From Streptomyces vietnamensis (GTDB taxonomy: Bacteria; Actinomycetota; Actinomycetes; Streptomycetales; Streptomycetaceae): a stretch of 64,000 nt of DNA. The position numbers and the translations under genes are program-made. Below are positions 1-8,909 of this stretch, one piece after another. Every line of letters starts with the position of its first letter. The first letter of the stretch is position 1. The stretch is from positions 7,142,001-7,206,000 of the forward strand of contig NZ_CP010407.1 of NCBI RefSeq assembly GCF_000830005.1. The letters are read 5' to 3'. Below the pieces are notes generated by a model. The model saw nothing but the letters and a program-made list of their open reading frames with translations. It did no database searches and was not told where the DNA came from.

Positions 1-1024
1 GCTGGAAGCCGTCCACGACCTGGTCGGTCGCCACGCCGAAGTCCACCAGGCACGCGACCTCGTCCACGCCGGCGTCGGCGAGCTGCTTGAGCGTAGCCAT
101 GCACTCCTCGACGGTCCCGAACATGCCGCTGGTCTCGAAGTACCGGTCGAAGGCCTGGGCCACCAGGAAACGGCGGTCCTCCTCGCTCACCTTCTTCAGC
201 TCCCGCATCATCGCGGCGCCGTCGGCTCCCGCGGCCTCGGCAGCCTTGACCAGCAGGTCGAAGGAACTGGCGAGGTAGCGGGAGAACGGCTCGCGCACGG
301 TCTCCCGTACGGCCTCGCGGTCAGTGCCCACGAAGGTGTGCAACATCACCGCCACGTGGGCGCGTCCCCCGTCGCCCTGGTGCTCCTGGAATGCCGCCCG
401 GTACTCGGCGATCCGCTGTGCCAGTGTCCCGACCTCCTGGCCCAGCAGGTGGGTGAGGACGCCCAGGCCGTGTCGTCCGGCCAGTTCGAAGGTCGCCGGG
501 GAGCCGCCGGTGGTCAGCCATACCGGAAGCTCGGGCTGAACCGGCGGCGGGAACACCTTCAGCGACACCGACTCGCCCGCGCCGTCGACGAGTTCGATCG
601 ACTCACGCCGCCACAGCCGGCGAATCGTGTCGATCGTGTCCATCAGCGCGCTCTTGCGGGTCTCGTAGTTCTCCGGGCGCAGCGCGAAGTCGGCGGCGTG
701 CCACCCCGAGGCGATCGCCACCCCCGCCCGCCCGTTGGAGAGATTGTCGACGACCGACCACTCCTCGGCGATCCGCATCGGGTGGTGCAGCGGTGCCACC
801 ACGCTGCCGGCCCGCACGGCCACCCGCTTGGTCACCGCGGCGACCGCGGCGCCCGTGACCGCGGGATTGGGGTAGAGCCCACCGAAGGCGTGGAAGTGGC
901 GCTCCGGGGTCCACACCGCGGTGAAGCCGTGGTCGTCGGCGAAGCGCGCGCCCTCCAGCAGCAGCCGGTAGGAGTCCTGCTGCTCGGTGTCGTTGTTGGC
1001 GAAGTAGAAGAGGCTGAAGTCCAT
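1..1024 (-). CDS. LLM-class flavin-dependent monooxygenase (partial, C-terminus off the window)
   Basis: Open frame of 341 codons on the minus strand, starting at the ATG complementary to 1022-1024 with a GGAG ribosome site just upstream, and still open at base 1. The N-terminus MDFSLFYFANND, then WTPERHFHAFGG and later VWLTTGG, fits the bacterial luciferase-like fold of the subgroup found in natural-product clusters (MupA/Atu3671 type). Such enzymes use reduced flavin to oxygenate carrier-bound or free intermediates; the substrate cannot be read here. It is divergent from the MbtH gene and shares with it an intergenic StrR-type box, so it is probably part of the cluster regulon. The missing C-terminus is due to the window edge, not to truncation of the gene. 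Confidence 0.85.
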   Translation of the reverse strand, partial: MDFSLFYFANNDTEQQDSYRLLLEGARFADDHGFTAVWTPERHFHAFGGLYPNPAVTGAAVAAVTKRVAVRAGSVVAPLHHPMRIAEEWSVVDNLSNGRAGVAIASGWHAADFALRPENYETRKSALMDTIDTIRRLWRRESIELVDGAGESVSLKVFPPPVQPELPVWLTTGGSPATFELAGRHGLGVLTHLLGQEVGTLAQRIAEYRAAFQEHQGDGGRAHVAVMLHTFVGTDREAVRETVREPFSRYLASSFDLLVKAAEAAGADGAAMMRELKKVSEEDRRFLVAQAFDRYFETSGMFGTVEECMATLKQLADAGVDEVACLVDFGVATDQVVDGFQ

Positions 1025-1190
1025 CCGCGTCTCCGGATCGTGTGCACGTGGTGTGCAGTCGAGTGAAGGCGGACGCCGGGTCGCCGCGCCTGACCATCCG
1101 GCGGGCCGAGACTGGCACGCTCCGCCGCGGCCACCTTGGCACCATGCGCGACGTGGATCAAGACCGACCGCAGGTGGTGCGAAGTGCCCT

Positions 1191-1219
1191 GTTCAACCGG
1201 CGTCGGGCCGCAGTTAGAC
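1191..1219. promoter_or_regulatory. StrR-type operator box 1
   Basis: GTTCAACCG-N11-CAGTTAGAC, one of eight boxes in the window with exactly 11 bp between half-sites. It lies in the 318-bp region between the divergent monooxygenase (start 1024) and MbtH (start 1343). The rest of that region shows only the promoter at 1258-1288. The match to the known StrR recognition pattern (GTTCGActG-N11-CagTCGAAC) is from memory of that family; binding is inferred. Confidence 0.7.
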
Positions 1220-1257
1220 GGGCAATCGGGGCCACGGCGTGCTCGTGCGGCGGTTGT

Positions 1258-1288
1258 TTGACTCCGACTCGGCACCCTGGGTCATAGT
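1258..1288 (+). promoter_or_regulatory. Promoter for the MbtH gene
   Basis: TTGACT at 1258-1263 and CATAGT at 1283-1288 with a 19-bp spacer, 63 bp after box 1 and about 55 bp before the MbtH start. The same CATAGT element follows StrR-type boxes at 13439, 58047 and 58922. Confidence 0.5.
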
Positions 1289-1342
1289 GGGTCGCGGTGG
1301 GACCGGAGCGGTCCACATCATGCCCGCAGGAAGGACGACGTG

Positions 1343-1555
1343 ATGACGAACCCGTTCGAGGACCCTGACGCGAACTACCTGGTCCTGGTCAACGACGAGG
1401 GCCAGCACTCGCTGTGGCCGGTCTTCATCGAGGTGCCGGCCGGCTGGACCTCGGTGTTCGGCGAGGCTGCGCGGCAGGAGTGCCTTGACTACATCGAGGC
1501 GAACTGGACCGACATGCGCCCCAAGAGCCTGATCGCCGCGATGGCCCAGAGCTGA
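1343..1555 (+). CDS. MbtH-like protein
   Basis: 70 residues, the usual size for the family. It has the family pattern: NPFEDP near the start, then [19 protein letters not shown], and [12 protein letters not shown] with the conserved tryptophans. MbtH proteins bind the A domains of NRPSs as chaperone-like partners and are often needed for soluble, active synthetase. I chose the ATG at 1343 over the GTG at 1340 because the AGGAAGG ribosome site is well spaced from it. It stands alone, with its own promoter and a strong terminator, and is the only MbtH gene in the window, so it probably serves all three NRPSs and the free-standing A-T protein. Confidence 0.95.
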   Translation: MTNPFEDPDANYLVLVNDEGQHSLWPVFIEVPAGWTSVFGEAARQECLDYIEANWTDMRPKSLIAAMAQS

Positions 1556-1575
1556 TCGGCCTACACCCCCGTCAG

Positions 1576-1619
1576 CACCCCCGAAGGCCGCTCCCCTCGT
1601 GGAAGCGGCCTTCGGGGTG
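1576..1619. terminator. Bidirectional hairpin terminator
   Basis: Inverted repeat with arms 1576-1592 and 1604-1619 (AGCGGCCTTCGGGGTG and its complement with one bulged C) and an 11-nt loop. It lies 20 bp after the MbtH stop and also downstream of the minus-strand FabH-like pseudogene, so it can end both transcripts. Confidence 0.75.
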
Positions 1620-1679
1620 TCACGACCGGCGTGCAACCGCGCCGGCCCCAGGTGCGGCCTCTGGGCGGTCGGCGGGTGA

Positions 1680-2264
1680 AGCCTGCTTCGTCGCCGAGCA
1701 GGCCCGGGCGCGGTGTCGGGATTGCGCCCGGGCCGTTTCCCGGACCTCTCGCCGAACCCGCCGTGCGCCTCTCAACGCAGCGCAGCACCACCGCGCCCGC
1801 GCCGTCGCCGAAGACCACGGCCGTGCCGCGGTCCGTCGGGTCGACGATCCGGGAGTGGATTTCGGACGCCACGATCAGGACGCTGTCGACGCCGCCGCCG
1901 GCGATCAGGCCGTCGGCCACCGCGGTGGCGTAGACGAACCCGCTGCACACGGCGGAGATGTCGAACGCCGGGACCTGGCCCAGGCCGAGGCGGTGGGCGA
2001 CCTCGGGCGCTGCGGCCGGGTACGGGCGGTCCGGTGTGGTGGTGGCCGGCACCACGCCGCCGACCGTTCGCAGGCCCGCCGAGCTCAGCGCGGTGGCGTC
2101 GGCCTCGCAGGCCAGGTCGCGCATTGACACCCCGGGGCCGCCCGGCGTCGTGCGGCGATGCCGGTGCGACTGCGGATCCACTCGTCGGTGGTGTCCAGAT
2201 GGGTCACCAGCGCGGCGTTGTCGATCGCGGTGCTGGGCAGGCAGGTGCCGAGGCCGGCCAGTAC
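1680..2264 (-). pseudogene. FabH-like ketoacyl-ACP synthase III, degenerate
   Basis: Translating the minus strand gives the FabH N-terminal pattern: GLGTCLPSTAIDN, then LDTTDEWIRSRTGIAARR. The frame then shifts near 2130-2140 into one carrying VSMRDLACEA, the active-site region DISAVCSGFVYA with the catalytic Cys, and VVFGDGAGAVVLR. Three lesions are visible. An in-frame TAG (2265-2267) directly precedes the conserved N-terminus, so no start remains. There is the frameshift. The C-terminal third, with the catalytic His and Asn, is absent. It follows the P450 gene on the same strand. Intact relatives prime fatty-acid or polyketide chains; here it may be a remnant of starter supply. Confidence 0.8.
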
Positions 2265-2325
2265 CTAGGCCGGCCGGTCGCGGCGGTCCCCGGACGATGA
2301 GGGGGACTCTGTCGTGGACATCGGG

Positions 2326-3534
2326 TCACGCGCCCCGCGGCGTCAGGCGGACCGGCAGGGACTCGGGGCCGTTGACGACGATCGATTCCAGCAGTTTCGG
2401 CTCTCCGGCCAGCTCGATGTCGACCCTGCTGTTGAGCAACTCGTCGAAAAGGAGGCGGAGTTCGGACTTGGCCAGCATGCTGCCGAGGCAGAAGTGCTCG
2501 CCGAAGCCCAGAGCCAGATGCCGGTTCGGCTTGCGCAGTACATCGAAGCGGTCCGGATCGTCGAACACGGTCTCGTCGCGGTTGGCCGACGGGAGCCAGA
2601 ACACCACGCGGTCGCCGGGCTCGATCCGTTTGCCGTGGATCTCGATCGGCCTGGCCGCGGTGCGCATGATGTGGGTAGCGGTCGAGGTCCAGCGCAGCAC
2701 TTCCTCGACGGCGGACGGCAGCAGGCTCGGGTCCGCCCTCAGGATGTCCCACTGCTCGGGGTGCTGGAGGAAGGCGAGCATACCGCCGGCCGCTGAGATC
2801 CGGGTGTTCTCGGTGCCGCCGACGAGCAGGTTGTCGCAGTTCAGGATGATGTCGTCCGGGCTGAGCCGATCACCGTCGATGACGGCGGTGGCGAGTGCGC
2901 TCACCAGGTCGTCGCCCGGATCCGCCGCCTTCTCCTCCTGGAGATTCTCGAAGTACCCCATGATGTCGAGGTGGGCGAATCGGCGGGTCAGTGGGTCGCC
3001 ATCGGCGAATGCCTTGCTGGTGAGATCGTACAGATACTGCCAGTCCGACTCCGGGATACCCATCATCTTGCAGATGACATACAGCGGAATGCGCGCGGCG
3101 ATTTCTGTGACGAAGTCGCAGGACTCCTGGGCCAAGGCGTCGCCGACCACGGCGCGGGCAATGTCCCGCATTTCCTCCTCGAGTGCCCGGACCGACCGGA
3201 CGGTGAACCACTCGTCCACCACGCCGCGCAGTTGGCGGTGGCGCGGCGGATCGGTGAGGGCCAGGGTGCGGCCGCCCCCGGGGTCGACTCCGTGGTCGGC
3301 GGGCCGCAGCAGGATTCCGTGTGCGGAGCTGAAGGTCTCGTGATCGCGGTAGGCGGTTCGCACGTCCTCGTACCTGGTCAGCGACCAGTAGCCGGGCAGT
3401 TCGGCCGGTTCGTGCCAGTGGACCGGGTCGTTGGCGCGCAGCCACCGCCACTGCACAAAAGGGTCGCCATGTGAATAGAGTTCTGGATCGACCAGGTTGA
3501 TAAGCGGTGGCGGCTCGATCGGCTTGCTTTGCAC
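2326..3534 (-). CDS. Cytochrome P450
   Basis: 402 residues from a GTG start with GAGG 8 bp upstream. The class I bacterial P450 landmarks are present: an I-helix segment LLVGGTENTR, the EEVLR (ExxR) motif, and the heme loop GFGEHFCLG with proximal Cys349. The I-helix has GGTENT in place of the commoner AGxDTT. No redox partner is encoded nearby. Cluster context (carrier-bound amino acids, several other oxygenases) makes hydroxylation of a peptidyl or aminoacyl carrier substrate plausible, but the substrate cannot be read from sequence. It is divergent from the CmlA-like gene across a StrR-type box. Confidence 0.93.
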   Translation of the reverse strand: MQSKPIEPPPLINLVDPELYSHGDPFVQWRWLRANDPVHWHEPAELPGYWSLTRYEDVRTAYRDHETFSSAHGILLRPADHGVDPGGGRTLALTDPPRHRQLRGVVDEWFTVRSVRALEEEMRDIARAVVGDALAQESCDFVTEIAARIPLYVICKMMGIPESDWQYLYDLTSKAFADGDPLTRRFAHLDIMGYFENLQEEKAADPGDDLVSALATAVIDGDRLSPDDIILNCDNLLVGGTENTRISAAGGMLAFLQHPEQWDILRADPSLLPSAVEEVLRWTSTATHIMRTAARPIEIHGKRIEPGDRVVFWLPSANRDETVFDDPDRFDVLRKPNRHLALGFGEHFCLGSMLAKSELRLLFDELLNSRVDIELAGEPKLLESIVVNGPESLPVRLTPRGA

Positions 3535-3637
3535 GCGATGCCTCGCAGGGGTCTAAGGGTTGATTTCACGGTGGCATGCTGTTTCGCACAGCGTCAAGGT
3601 TTGCCGAGCCGCCCGCTCCAGGTCGTCCGAGCGGTCT

Positions 3638-3666
3638 GTTCAAGTGCGGCAAAAACGCACTTGAAC
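3638..3666. promoter_or_regulatory. StrR-type operator box 2 (perfect palindrome)
   Basis: GTTCAAGTG-N11-CACTTGAAC. The dyad extends to 12-bp perfect arms at 3637-3648 and 3656-3667. It sits midway between the divergent P450 (start 3534) and CmlA-like (start 3827) genes and is the most symmetrical box in the window. Confidence 0.75.
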
Positions 3667-3703
3667 ACCGCTGCCGAGCCTTGTCCCAAGTCATTGAGGC
3701 ATG

Positions 3704-3732
3704 TTGATCTATTCAGCGCTGGGGGGCTATGT
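3704..3732 (+). promoter_or_regulatory. Promoter for the beta-hydroxylase/Hpg operon
   Basis: TTGATC at 3704-3709 and CTATGT at 3727-3732, spacer 17 bp, 60 bp after box 2 and about 95 bp before the CmlA-like start. The arrangement matches the promoters after boxes 1, 6 and 8. Confidence 0.5.
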
Positions 3733-3826
3733 TCCCCAGTCGGATGGAATTATTCCGGGCTGAGGTACGCCGAATCGTCGGCTGCCCCGTTGATGGTGTC
3801 GTTTTTTCTGGGGAGGAGGGGTGCAG

Positions 3827-5410
3827 ATGACTGACGAGCAGTTGTTTCTGCGGTCCAAGGTCATAATCGAGCCGCTGGTGGACAGGTTTGTCGCCCAGCC
3901 GCACACCATGGCGCCGGTGCAGGCGGCGATGAACCTGGCGTTCCTGCATGTCCCGCTGCTCGAGTCGTACCTGCAGTCCCCGCAGGTGCATGTCGCGGCC
4001 AGCAACAACCCGGAGCTGCGCGGCGGTTACTTCATCAACATCCCGGAGGAGCGCGCCGACGAGGTGCGCGAGCTGCTCGCCACCATCAAGCGTGACCGGG
4101 CCGACATGCTGAAGTTCGCCGAGGCGATCGCCGCCGGCCAGGAGATCCTGCGGGCGAACGCCACCGGCTTCGACCTGACCCCGCTCTACCCGAAGCTGCC
4201 GGACGAGCTGGGTGGTCTGGTCGAGCTGGCCTACGACACCGACAACCAGGCGCAGCTGCGCTTCATGGAGCCGGTGCTCTACACCAGCCCCTACTACCAG
4301 GAGTCGCGCCAGTCGGTGCAGCTCTCCTTCGAGACCGGCATCGAGCGCCCGTTCATCCTGAGCACGCCGCGGCTGCCCTCCGAGGACGTGCTCGAGCTGG
4401 ACATCCCGTTCCGCCACCCGGGCCTGACCGAGCTGTTCAAGGCCCGGGTCAAGCCGACCACGCTGGCCCATCTGCGCGAGGCCCTGGAGCTGAACGACGA
4501 GCAGGCGGCCGTGCTGCGCACCATGCTGAGCGAGACCCCGGCTCTGAACGAGGACCGCCACATCGAGTCCGGCGGCCGGATCCGCTACTTCGGCCATGCC
4601 TGCCTGGTGCTGCAGACGCCCGAAGCCGCCATCGTCACCGACCCGTTCATCAGTGCGGACAGCGACGCGGGCGACCGCTACACGCTGGACGACCTGCCGG
4701 ACTACATCGACCTGGTGCTGATCACCCACGGCCACCAGGACCACATCGTCATGGAGACCCTGCTGCAGCTGCGCGGCCGGGTCGGCAAGATCGTCTGCCC
4801 GCGCTACTCCCGCGGCAACCTGGCGGACCCGTCGATCGCGCTGATGCTCAAGCACCAGGGCTTCGAGGTGGTCGAGGTCGACGACTTCGACGAGGTCGAG
4901 TTCCCCGGCGGCAAGATCACCGCCACCCCGTTCCTCGGCGAGCACTGCGACCTGGACATCCGCGCCAAGTCGACCTACTGGGCGGAGCTGGCCGGCAAGA
5001 AGGTCTTCATCGGTGCCGACTCCTCCGGCATCGCCCCCAAGCTCTACCGCTACATCAAGGGCCATCTGGGCACCGCCGACTTCGCCTTCCTCGGCATGGA
5101 GTGCGACGGCGCCCCGCTGACCTGGCTCTACCAGGCGCTGCTGACCATCCCGGTCACCAAGAAGATGAGCAACTCCCGCAAGCTGTCCGGCTCCAACGCC
5201 GAGCAGGCCGCCGCGATCATGGTCGAGCTGGGCGCCAAGGAGGCCTACGTCTACGCGATGGGTGAGGAGGACTGGCTGGGCCACGTCATGGCCACCACCT
5301 ACACCCCGGACACGTACCAGATCAAGCAGATCGAGGAGTTCCTCGGCTGGTGCAAGGAGCGCGACATCCCGGCCGGCCACCTGTTCAAGCAGCAGGAGTG
5401 GCGCTGGTAG
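3827..5410 (+). CDS. CmlA-type diiron amino-acid beta-hydroxylase
   Basis: 527 residues from the ATG at 3827, with GGAGG about 10 bp upstream (a GTG at 3821 is too close to that site). The C-terminal half is a metallo-beta-lactamase fold with THGHQDH: H301, H303, D305 and H306, then E372 and D398. This spacing is in register with the diiron ligands I recall for CmlA of the chloramphenicol pathway. The N-terminal 240 residues match the extra domain of that family, and the total length is typical. CmlA-type enzymes hydroxylate the beta-carbon of amino acids held on an NRPS carrier domain, using a non-heme diiron centre and oxygen. It heads an operon with the Hpg genes, 71 bp before hmaS. Its substrate residue is not determined; Phe-like 9, Val and Asp are candidates. 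Confidence 0.85.
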   Translation: MTDEQLFLRSKVIIEPLVDRFVAQPHTMAPVQAAMNLAFLHVPLLESYLQSPQVHVAASNNPELRGGYFINIPEERADEVRELLATIKRDRADMLKFAEAIAAGQEILRANATGFDLTPLYPKLPDELGGLVELAYDTDNQAQLRFMEPVLYTSPYYQESRQSVQLSFETGIERPFILSTPRLPSEDVLELDIPFRHPGLTELFKARVKPTTLAHLREALELNDEQAAVLRTMLSETPALNEDRHIESGGRIRYFGHACLVLQTPEAAIVTDPFISADSDAGDRYTLDDLPDYIDLVLITHGHQDHIVMETLLQLRGRVGKIVCPRYSRGNLADPSIALMLKHQGFEVVEVDDFDEVEFPGGKITATPFLGEHCDLDIRAKSTYWAELAGKKVFIGADSSGIAPKLYRYIKGHLGTADFAFLGMECDGAPLTWLYQALLTIPVTKKMSNSRKLSGSNAEQAAAIMVELGAKEAYVYAMGEEDWLGHVMATTYTPDTYQIKQIEEFLGWCKERDIPAGHLFKQQEWRW

Positions 5411-5481
5411 CAGGCCCGGAACGACCGCGGCCCCAGGCGAACACCTCGAACTCCGCTCCCGGCTCCCGCAGGAGGTACTTC

Positions 5482-6501
5482 ATGGCTGTGCACGACATCG
5501 GCTACGTCGAGCTGTACACGAGAGACAAGGTTGCGACCGTCGACTACTTCGTCTCCGCCATGGGGTTCACCCGGGTGGCCGACTCGGTCGAGGTGGAGCA
5601 GAGTTCGGTACTGTTGCAGCAGGGTGGGGTTCGCCTGGTGGTCACCTCCGGGCGGGGGATCGTGAGGTTCCTGGAGCAGCACGGCGAGGGCATCGCCGAC
5701 ATCGCGCTGACCTGTGACGACGTGGCGGAGACGGCTGCGGCGGCCGCCGCAGCCGGCGCCACGGTGACCGACTCCGCACAAGGCCTGCCGGTCGTGTCCG
5801 GCTTCGGAGACGTCGTGCACACCCTGCTGCCGGCCGATCCGCTCGTGAACGGCCTGCCCGTCGGCCGCAGTTGGGTACCCACACCCGGGGCCGCCCCGGC
5901 GGCGACCGGCCGGATCACCGAGCTGGACCACATCGCGGTCTGCCTCGAGGGCGGCACCCTGGAGAAGTACGCCGACTTCTACCGTGAGGCCTTCGGCTTC
6001 TCGCGCTACTCCTCGGAGTACGTCGCGGTCGGCGACCAGGCGATGGACTCCATCGTGGTGCGCAGCGGTCCGGGCAGCGCCATCTTCACCCTGGTCGCAC
6101 CGGACCCCGGCAAGGAACCCGGTCAGCTCGACAACTTCCTGGAGCGCAACGGCGGTGAGGGCGTCCAGCACCTCGCCTTCCTGACCGGGGAGATCATCCC
6201 CGCGGTGCACGAGTGCCGCGACCGGGGCGTCGTGTTCCTCGACACCCCGGACAGCTACTACGACGTGCTCGCCGAGCGGCTCCCGGGCCTGCGCGTGGAG
6301 ATCGAGGAGCTGCGCGAGACCAAGGTGCTGGCGGACCGCGACGAGTGGGGCGACCTGCTCCAGCTCTTCACCCGCTCGCCCTACCCGCGCAACACGCTCT
6401 TCTTCGAGCTCATCCAGCGCAACGGCTCGCGCGGCTTCGGCAGCGCCAACATCCGCGCCCTGTACGAAGCGGTGGAGCGCGATCGGCTGACCGCCGGATG
6501 A
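5482..6501 (+). CDS. hmaS: 4-hydroxymandelate synthase
   Basis: 339 residues, ribosome site GCAGGAGG. It belongs to the HPPD/HmaS family of non-heme iron dioxygenases. Metal ligands by position are H150 (LDHIAV), H230 (VQHLAF) and E309 (FFELIQR). The C-terminal GFGSANIRALYEAVE resembles HmaS rather than the housekeeping HPPD ending. It converts 4-hydroxyphenylpyruvate to 4-hydroxymandelate, the first committed step to 4-hydroxyphenylglycine. The next gene overlaps it (ATGA) and encodes the remaining two steps, which makes the HmaS assignment much stronger than HPPD. Two A domains in the window carry Hpg-type codes. Confidence 0.93.
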   Translation: MAVHDIGYVELYTRDKVATVDYFVSAMGFTRVADSVEVEQSSVLLQQGGVRLVVTSGRGIVRFLEQHGEGIADIALTCDDVAETAAAAAAAGATVTDSAQGLPVVSGFGDVVHTLLPADPLVNGLPVGRSWVPTPGAAPAATGRITELDHIAVCLEGGTLEKYADFYREAFGFSRYSSEYVAVGDQAMDSIVVRSGPGSAIFTLVAPDPGKEPGQLDNFLERNGGEGVQHLAFLTGEIIPAVHECRDRGVVFLDTPDSYYDVLAERLPGLRVEIEELRETKVLADRDEWGDLLQLFTRSPYPRNTLFFELIQRNGSRGFGSANIRALYEAVERDRLTAG

Positions 6502-8909
6502 GAATCGAACCCCGCGTCCAGCCAGCCCTGTTGACCCTGTCGGATTACGAAGAAGCCGCCAAGAGCTGCTTCGACCGGGCGAGTTGGGACTTCATCGCGG
6601 GCGGCTCCGGCCAGGAGCGCACCCTGGCGGCCAATCTGGCGGCCTTCGACCGGGTGCGGCTGCGTCCGCGGGTGCTGTCCGGTGCCGGCCTTCCCGAGAC
6701 CAAGACCACGGTGCTGGGCCGTAGTTGGTCCGCGCCGATCGCGGTGGCGCCGATGGCGTACCACACCCTGGCCGACCCGGAAGGCGAGGTGGCCACCGCG
6801 CGGGCCACCGGCCGGGCCGGCCTCCCGCTGGTGGTGAGCACCTTCGCGGGCCGGACCTTCGAGTCCATCGCCGAGGCCGCCAGCACTCCGCTCTGGCTCC
6901 AGGTCTACTGCTTCCGGGACCGGGCGACCACCCGGCAGCTGGTGGAGCGGGCCGAGCGGGCCGGCTTCGAGGCGCTGGTGCTCACCGTCGACGCGCCGCG
7001 GCTCGGCCGTCGGCTGCGCGACCTGCGCAACGACTTCCGGCTGCCGGACGGGATGGTGCCGGCCAACCTCACCGGTGGCGACTTCGCCTCCCCGAGTGCC
7101 CACGCGCTCACCGAGTTCGATCCCGCGCTGGACTGGTCGGTGATCGGCTGGCTGCGGGAGGTCAGCTCACTCCCGGTGCTGGTCAAGGGAGTGCTGAGCG
7201 CCGCCGACGCCCGGGCGGCGCTGCGCGCCGGAGTCGACGGCATCGTGGTCTCCAACCACGGCGGCCGCCAACTGGACGGCGCCCCGGCCACGTTGGACGT
7301 GCTGCCGGAGATCACGGCGGCCGTCGCCGGGGCCTGTCCGGTGATGGTCGACGGCGGCATCCGCCGTGGCGCCGACGTGCTGGCCGCCTTGGCGCTGGGC
7401 GCCGACGCGATCCTGCTGGGCCGGCCGGTCCTGCACGGCCTCGCGGTCGGCGGCGAGCAGGGCGCCACCAACCTGTTGGAGCTCATCACGGAGGAGTTGG
7501 TCGAAGCCATGGCGCTCACCGGAACCCCGTCGGTCGCCGAGGCGAGCGCTGCCCTGGTCGGCGCCGAGCCGGCCCAGCCGCCGCACCCCGCCCCGACCTC
7601 CCAGCCCGCCGGGCTGCTCAAGGCGGAGCTGCACGGCAGCGTCAGCGACCCGGTGCTGGACACCATGAACTTCCTCAACGAAGTCACCACCCGTTACCCG
7701 CAGGCGATCTCGTTCGCCCCCGGCCGCCCGTACGAGGGCTTCTTCGACACCGAGCAGATCTTCACCCATCTGCGGCGCTACGTGGACCACCTGGAGGCGC
7801 AGGGAGCCTCTCCCGAGCAGGTGCGCTCCACGCTCTTCCAGTACGGCCCGGCCGGCGGCCAGATCCGTGAGCTGATCGCGGACTCGCTGCGCAAGGACGA
7901 GAACACCGACGTCGCCCCCGAGTCCATCGTGGTCACCGTGGGCTGCCAGGAGGCGATGTTCCTCGCGGTGCGGGCGCTGATCGCCGGTCCCGAGGACGTC
8001 CTGCTGGTCAGCAGTCCCTGCTACGTCGGAATCACCGGCGCGGCGCGGCTGCTGGACGTCACGCCGACCGCCGTCCCGGAGCGGGAGTCGGGTTTCGACT
8101 GCGCCGACCTGGAGGCGGCCATCCTGGCCGAGCGGGCCCGCGGCCGCCGGCCCCGGGCGTTCTACGTGATCCCCGACCACTCCAACCCGTCCGGCACCAC
8201 GATGCCGCTGCAGACCCGGCTCGACCTGCTCGACCTGGCGCAGCGCCACGACATCCTGCTGCTGGAGGACAGCCCGTACCGGATGGTCAGCCCCGGGCAG
8301 CAGCTGCCCACGCTGAAGTCCCTCGACCAGCACCGGCGGGTGGTGCAGCTGGGCTCGCTCTCCAAGACGCTCTTCCCCGGCGCCCGGGTCGGCTACGTGG
8401 TGGCCGACCAGCCGGTGGTCGGCGCCGACGACACCACCGGCCTGCTGGCCGACGAACTCACCAAGATCAAGAGCATGATCACGGTGAACACCTCGGCCGT
8501 CAGCCAGGCGGTGGTGGCCGGCATGCTGCTCGCCGCCGACGGTCGGACCTCCGAGCTGAACAGCGAGACCGCCGCCTACTACGGCGACGCGATGCGGGTC
8601 ACCCTGGAGGAGCTCGCCAAGCAGTTCCCGGCCGCCGAGCGGGAGGCCCTGGGGGTGCGCTGGAACGAGCCCACCGGCGGCTTCTTCCTCAGCCTCACCG
8701 TACCGTTCCAGGCCGACAACGCGGCGCTGATCCGCTCGGCCGAGGAGTTCGGTGTGATCTGGACCCCGATGTCCTACTTCTATCCGGACGGCGGTGGCGA
8801 GCACACCGTCCGGCTGTCCGTCAGCTACCTGACGCACCAGGAGATAGCCGACGGGGCGGAGCGGTTGGCGCACTTCATCAAGTCCCAGTCCCAGACGGCC
8901 CGCGGCTGA
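6498..8909 (+). CDS. 4-hydroxymandelate oxidase / Hpg aminotransferase fusion
   Basis: 803 residues. The start ATG overlaps the hmaS stop, so translation is probably coupled. Residues 1-355 form an FMN-dependent alpha-hydroxy-acid oxidase (Hmo type) with VSNHGGRQLDG, catalytic H254 and R257. A Pro/Ala-rich linker near 360-375 (QPPHPAPTSQPAG) leads to a class I/II PLP aminotransferase of HpgT type with GSLSKTLFPGARVG, PLP lysine K623. The oxidase makes 4-hydroxyphenylglyoxylate and the transferase makes L-Hpg, usually with tyrosine as donor, which regenerates hydroxyphenylpyruvate. In many clusters these are separate genes; here both reactions sit on one chain. No prephenate dehydrogenase is visible in the window. 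Confidence 0.92.
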   Translation: MRIEPRVQPALLTLSDYEEAAKSCFDRASWDFIAGGSGQERTLAANLAAFDRVRLRPRVLSGAGLPETKTTVLGRSWSAPIAVAPMAYHTLADPEGEVATARATGRAGLPLVVSTFAGRTFESIAEAASTPLWLQVYCFRDRATTRQLVERAERAGFEALVLTVDAPRLGRRLRDLRNDFRLPDGMVPANLTGGDFASPSAHALTEFDPALDWSVIGWLREVSSLPVLVKGVLSAADARAALRAGVDGIVVSNHGGRQLDGAPATLDVLPEITAAVAGACPVMVDGGIRRGADVLAALALGADAILLGRPVLHGLAVGGEQGATNLLELITEELVEAMALTGTPSVAEASAALVGAEPAQPPHPAPTSQPAGLLKAELHGSVSDPVLDTMNFLNEVTTRYPQAISFAPGRPYEGFFDTEQIFTHLRRYVDHLEAQGASPEQVRSTLFQYGPAGGQIRELIADSLRKDENTDVAPESIVVTVGCQEAMFLAVRALIAGPEDVLLVSSPCYVGITGAARLLDVTPTAVPERESGFDCADLEAAILAERARGRRPRAFYVIPDHSNPSGTTMPLQTRLDLLDLAQRHDILLLEDSPYRMVSPGQQLPTLKSLDQHRRVVQLGSLSKTLFPGARVGYVVADQPVVGADDTTGLLADELTKIKSMITVNTSAVSQAVVAGMLLAADGRTSELNSETAAYYGDAMRVTLEELAKQFPAAEREALGVRWNEPTGGFFLSLTVPFQADNAALIRSAEEFGVIWTPMSYFYPDGGGEHTVRLSVSYLTHQEIADGAERLAHFIKSQSQTARG

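Noticed and set aside
5482..6501. Housekeeping HPPD (tyrosine catabolism)
   Set aside because: The operon with hydroxymandelate oxidase and Hpg aminotransferase and the C-terminal motif favour hydroxymandelate synthase.
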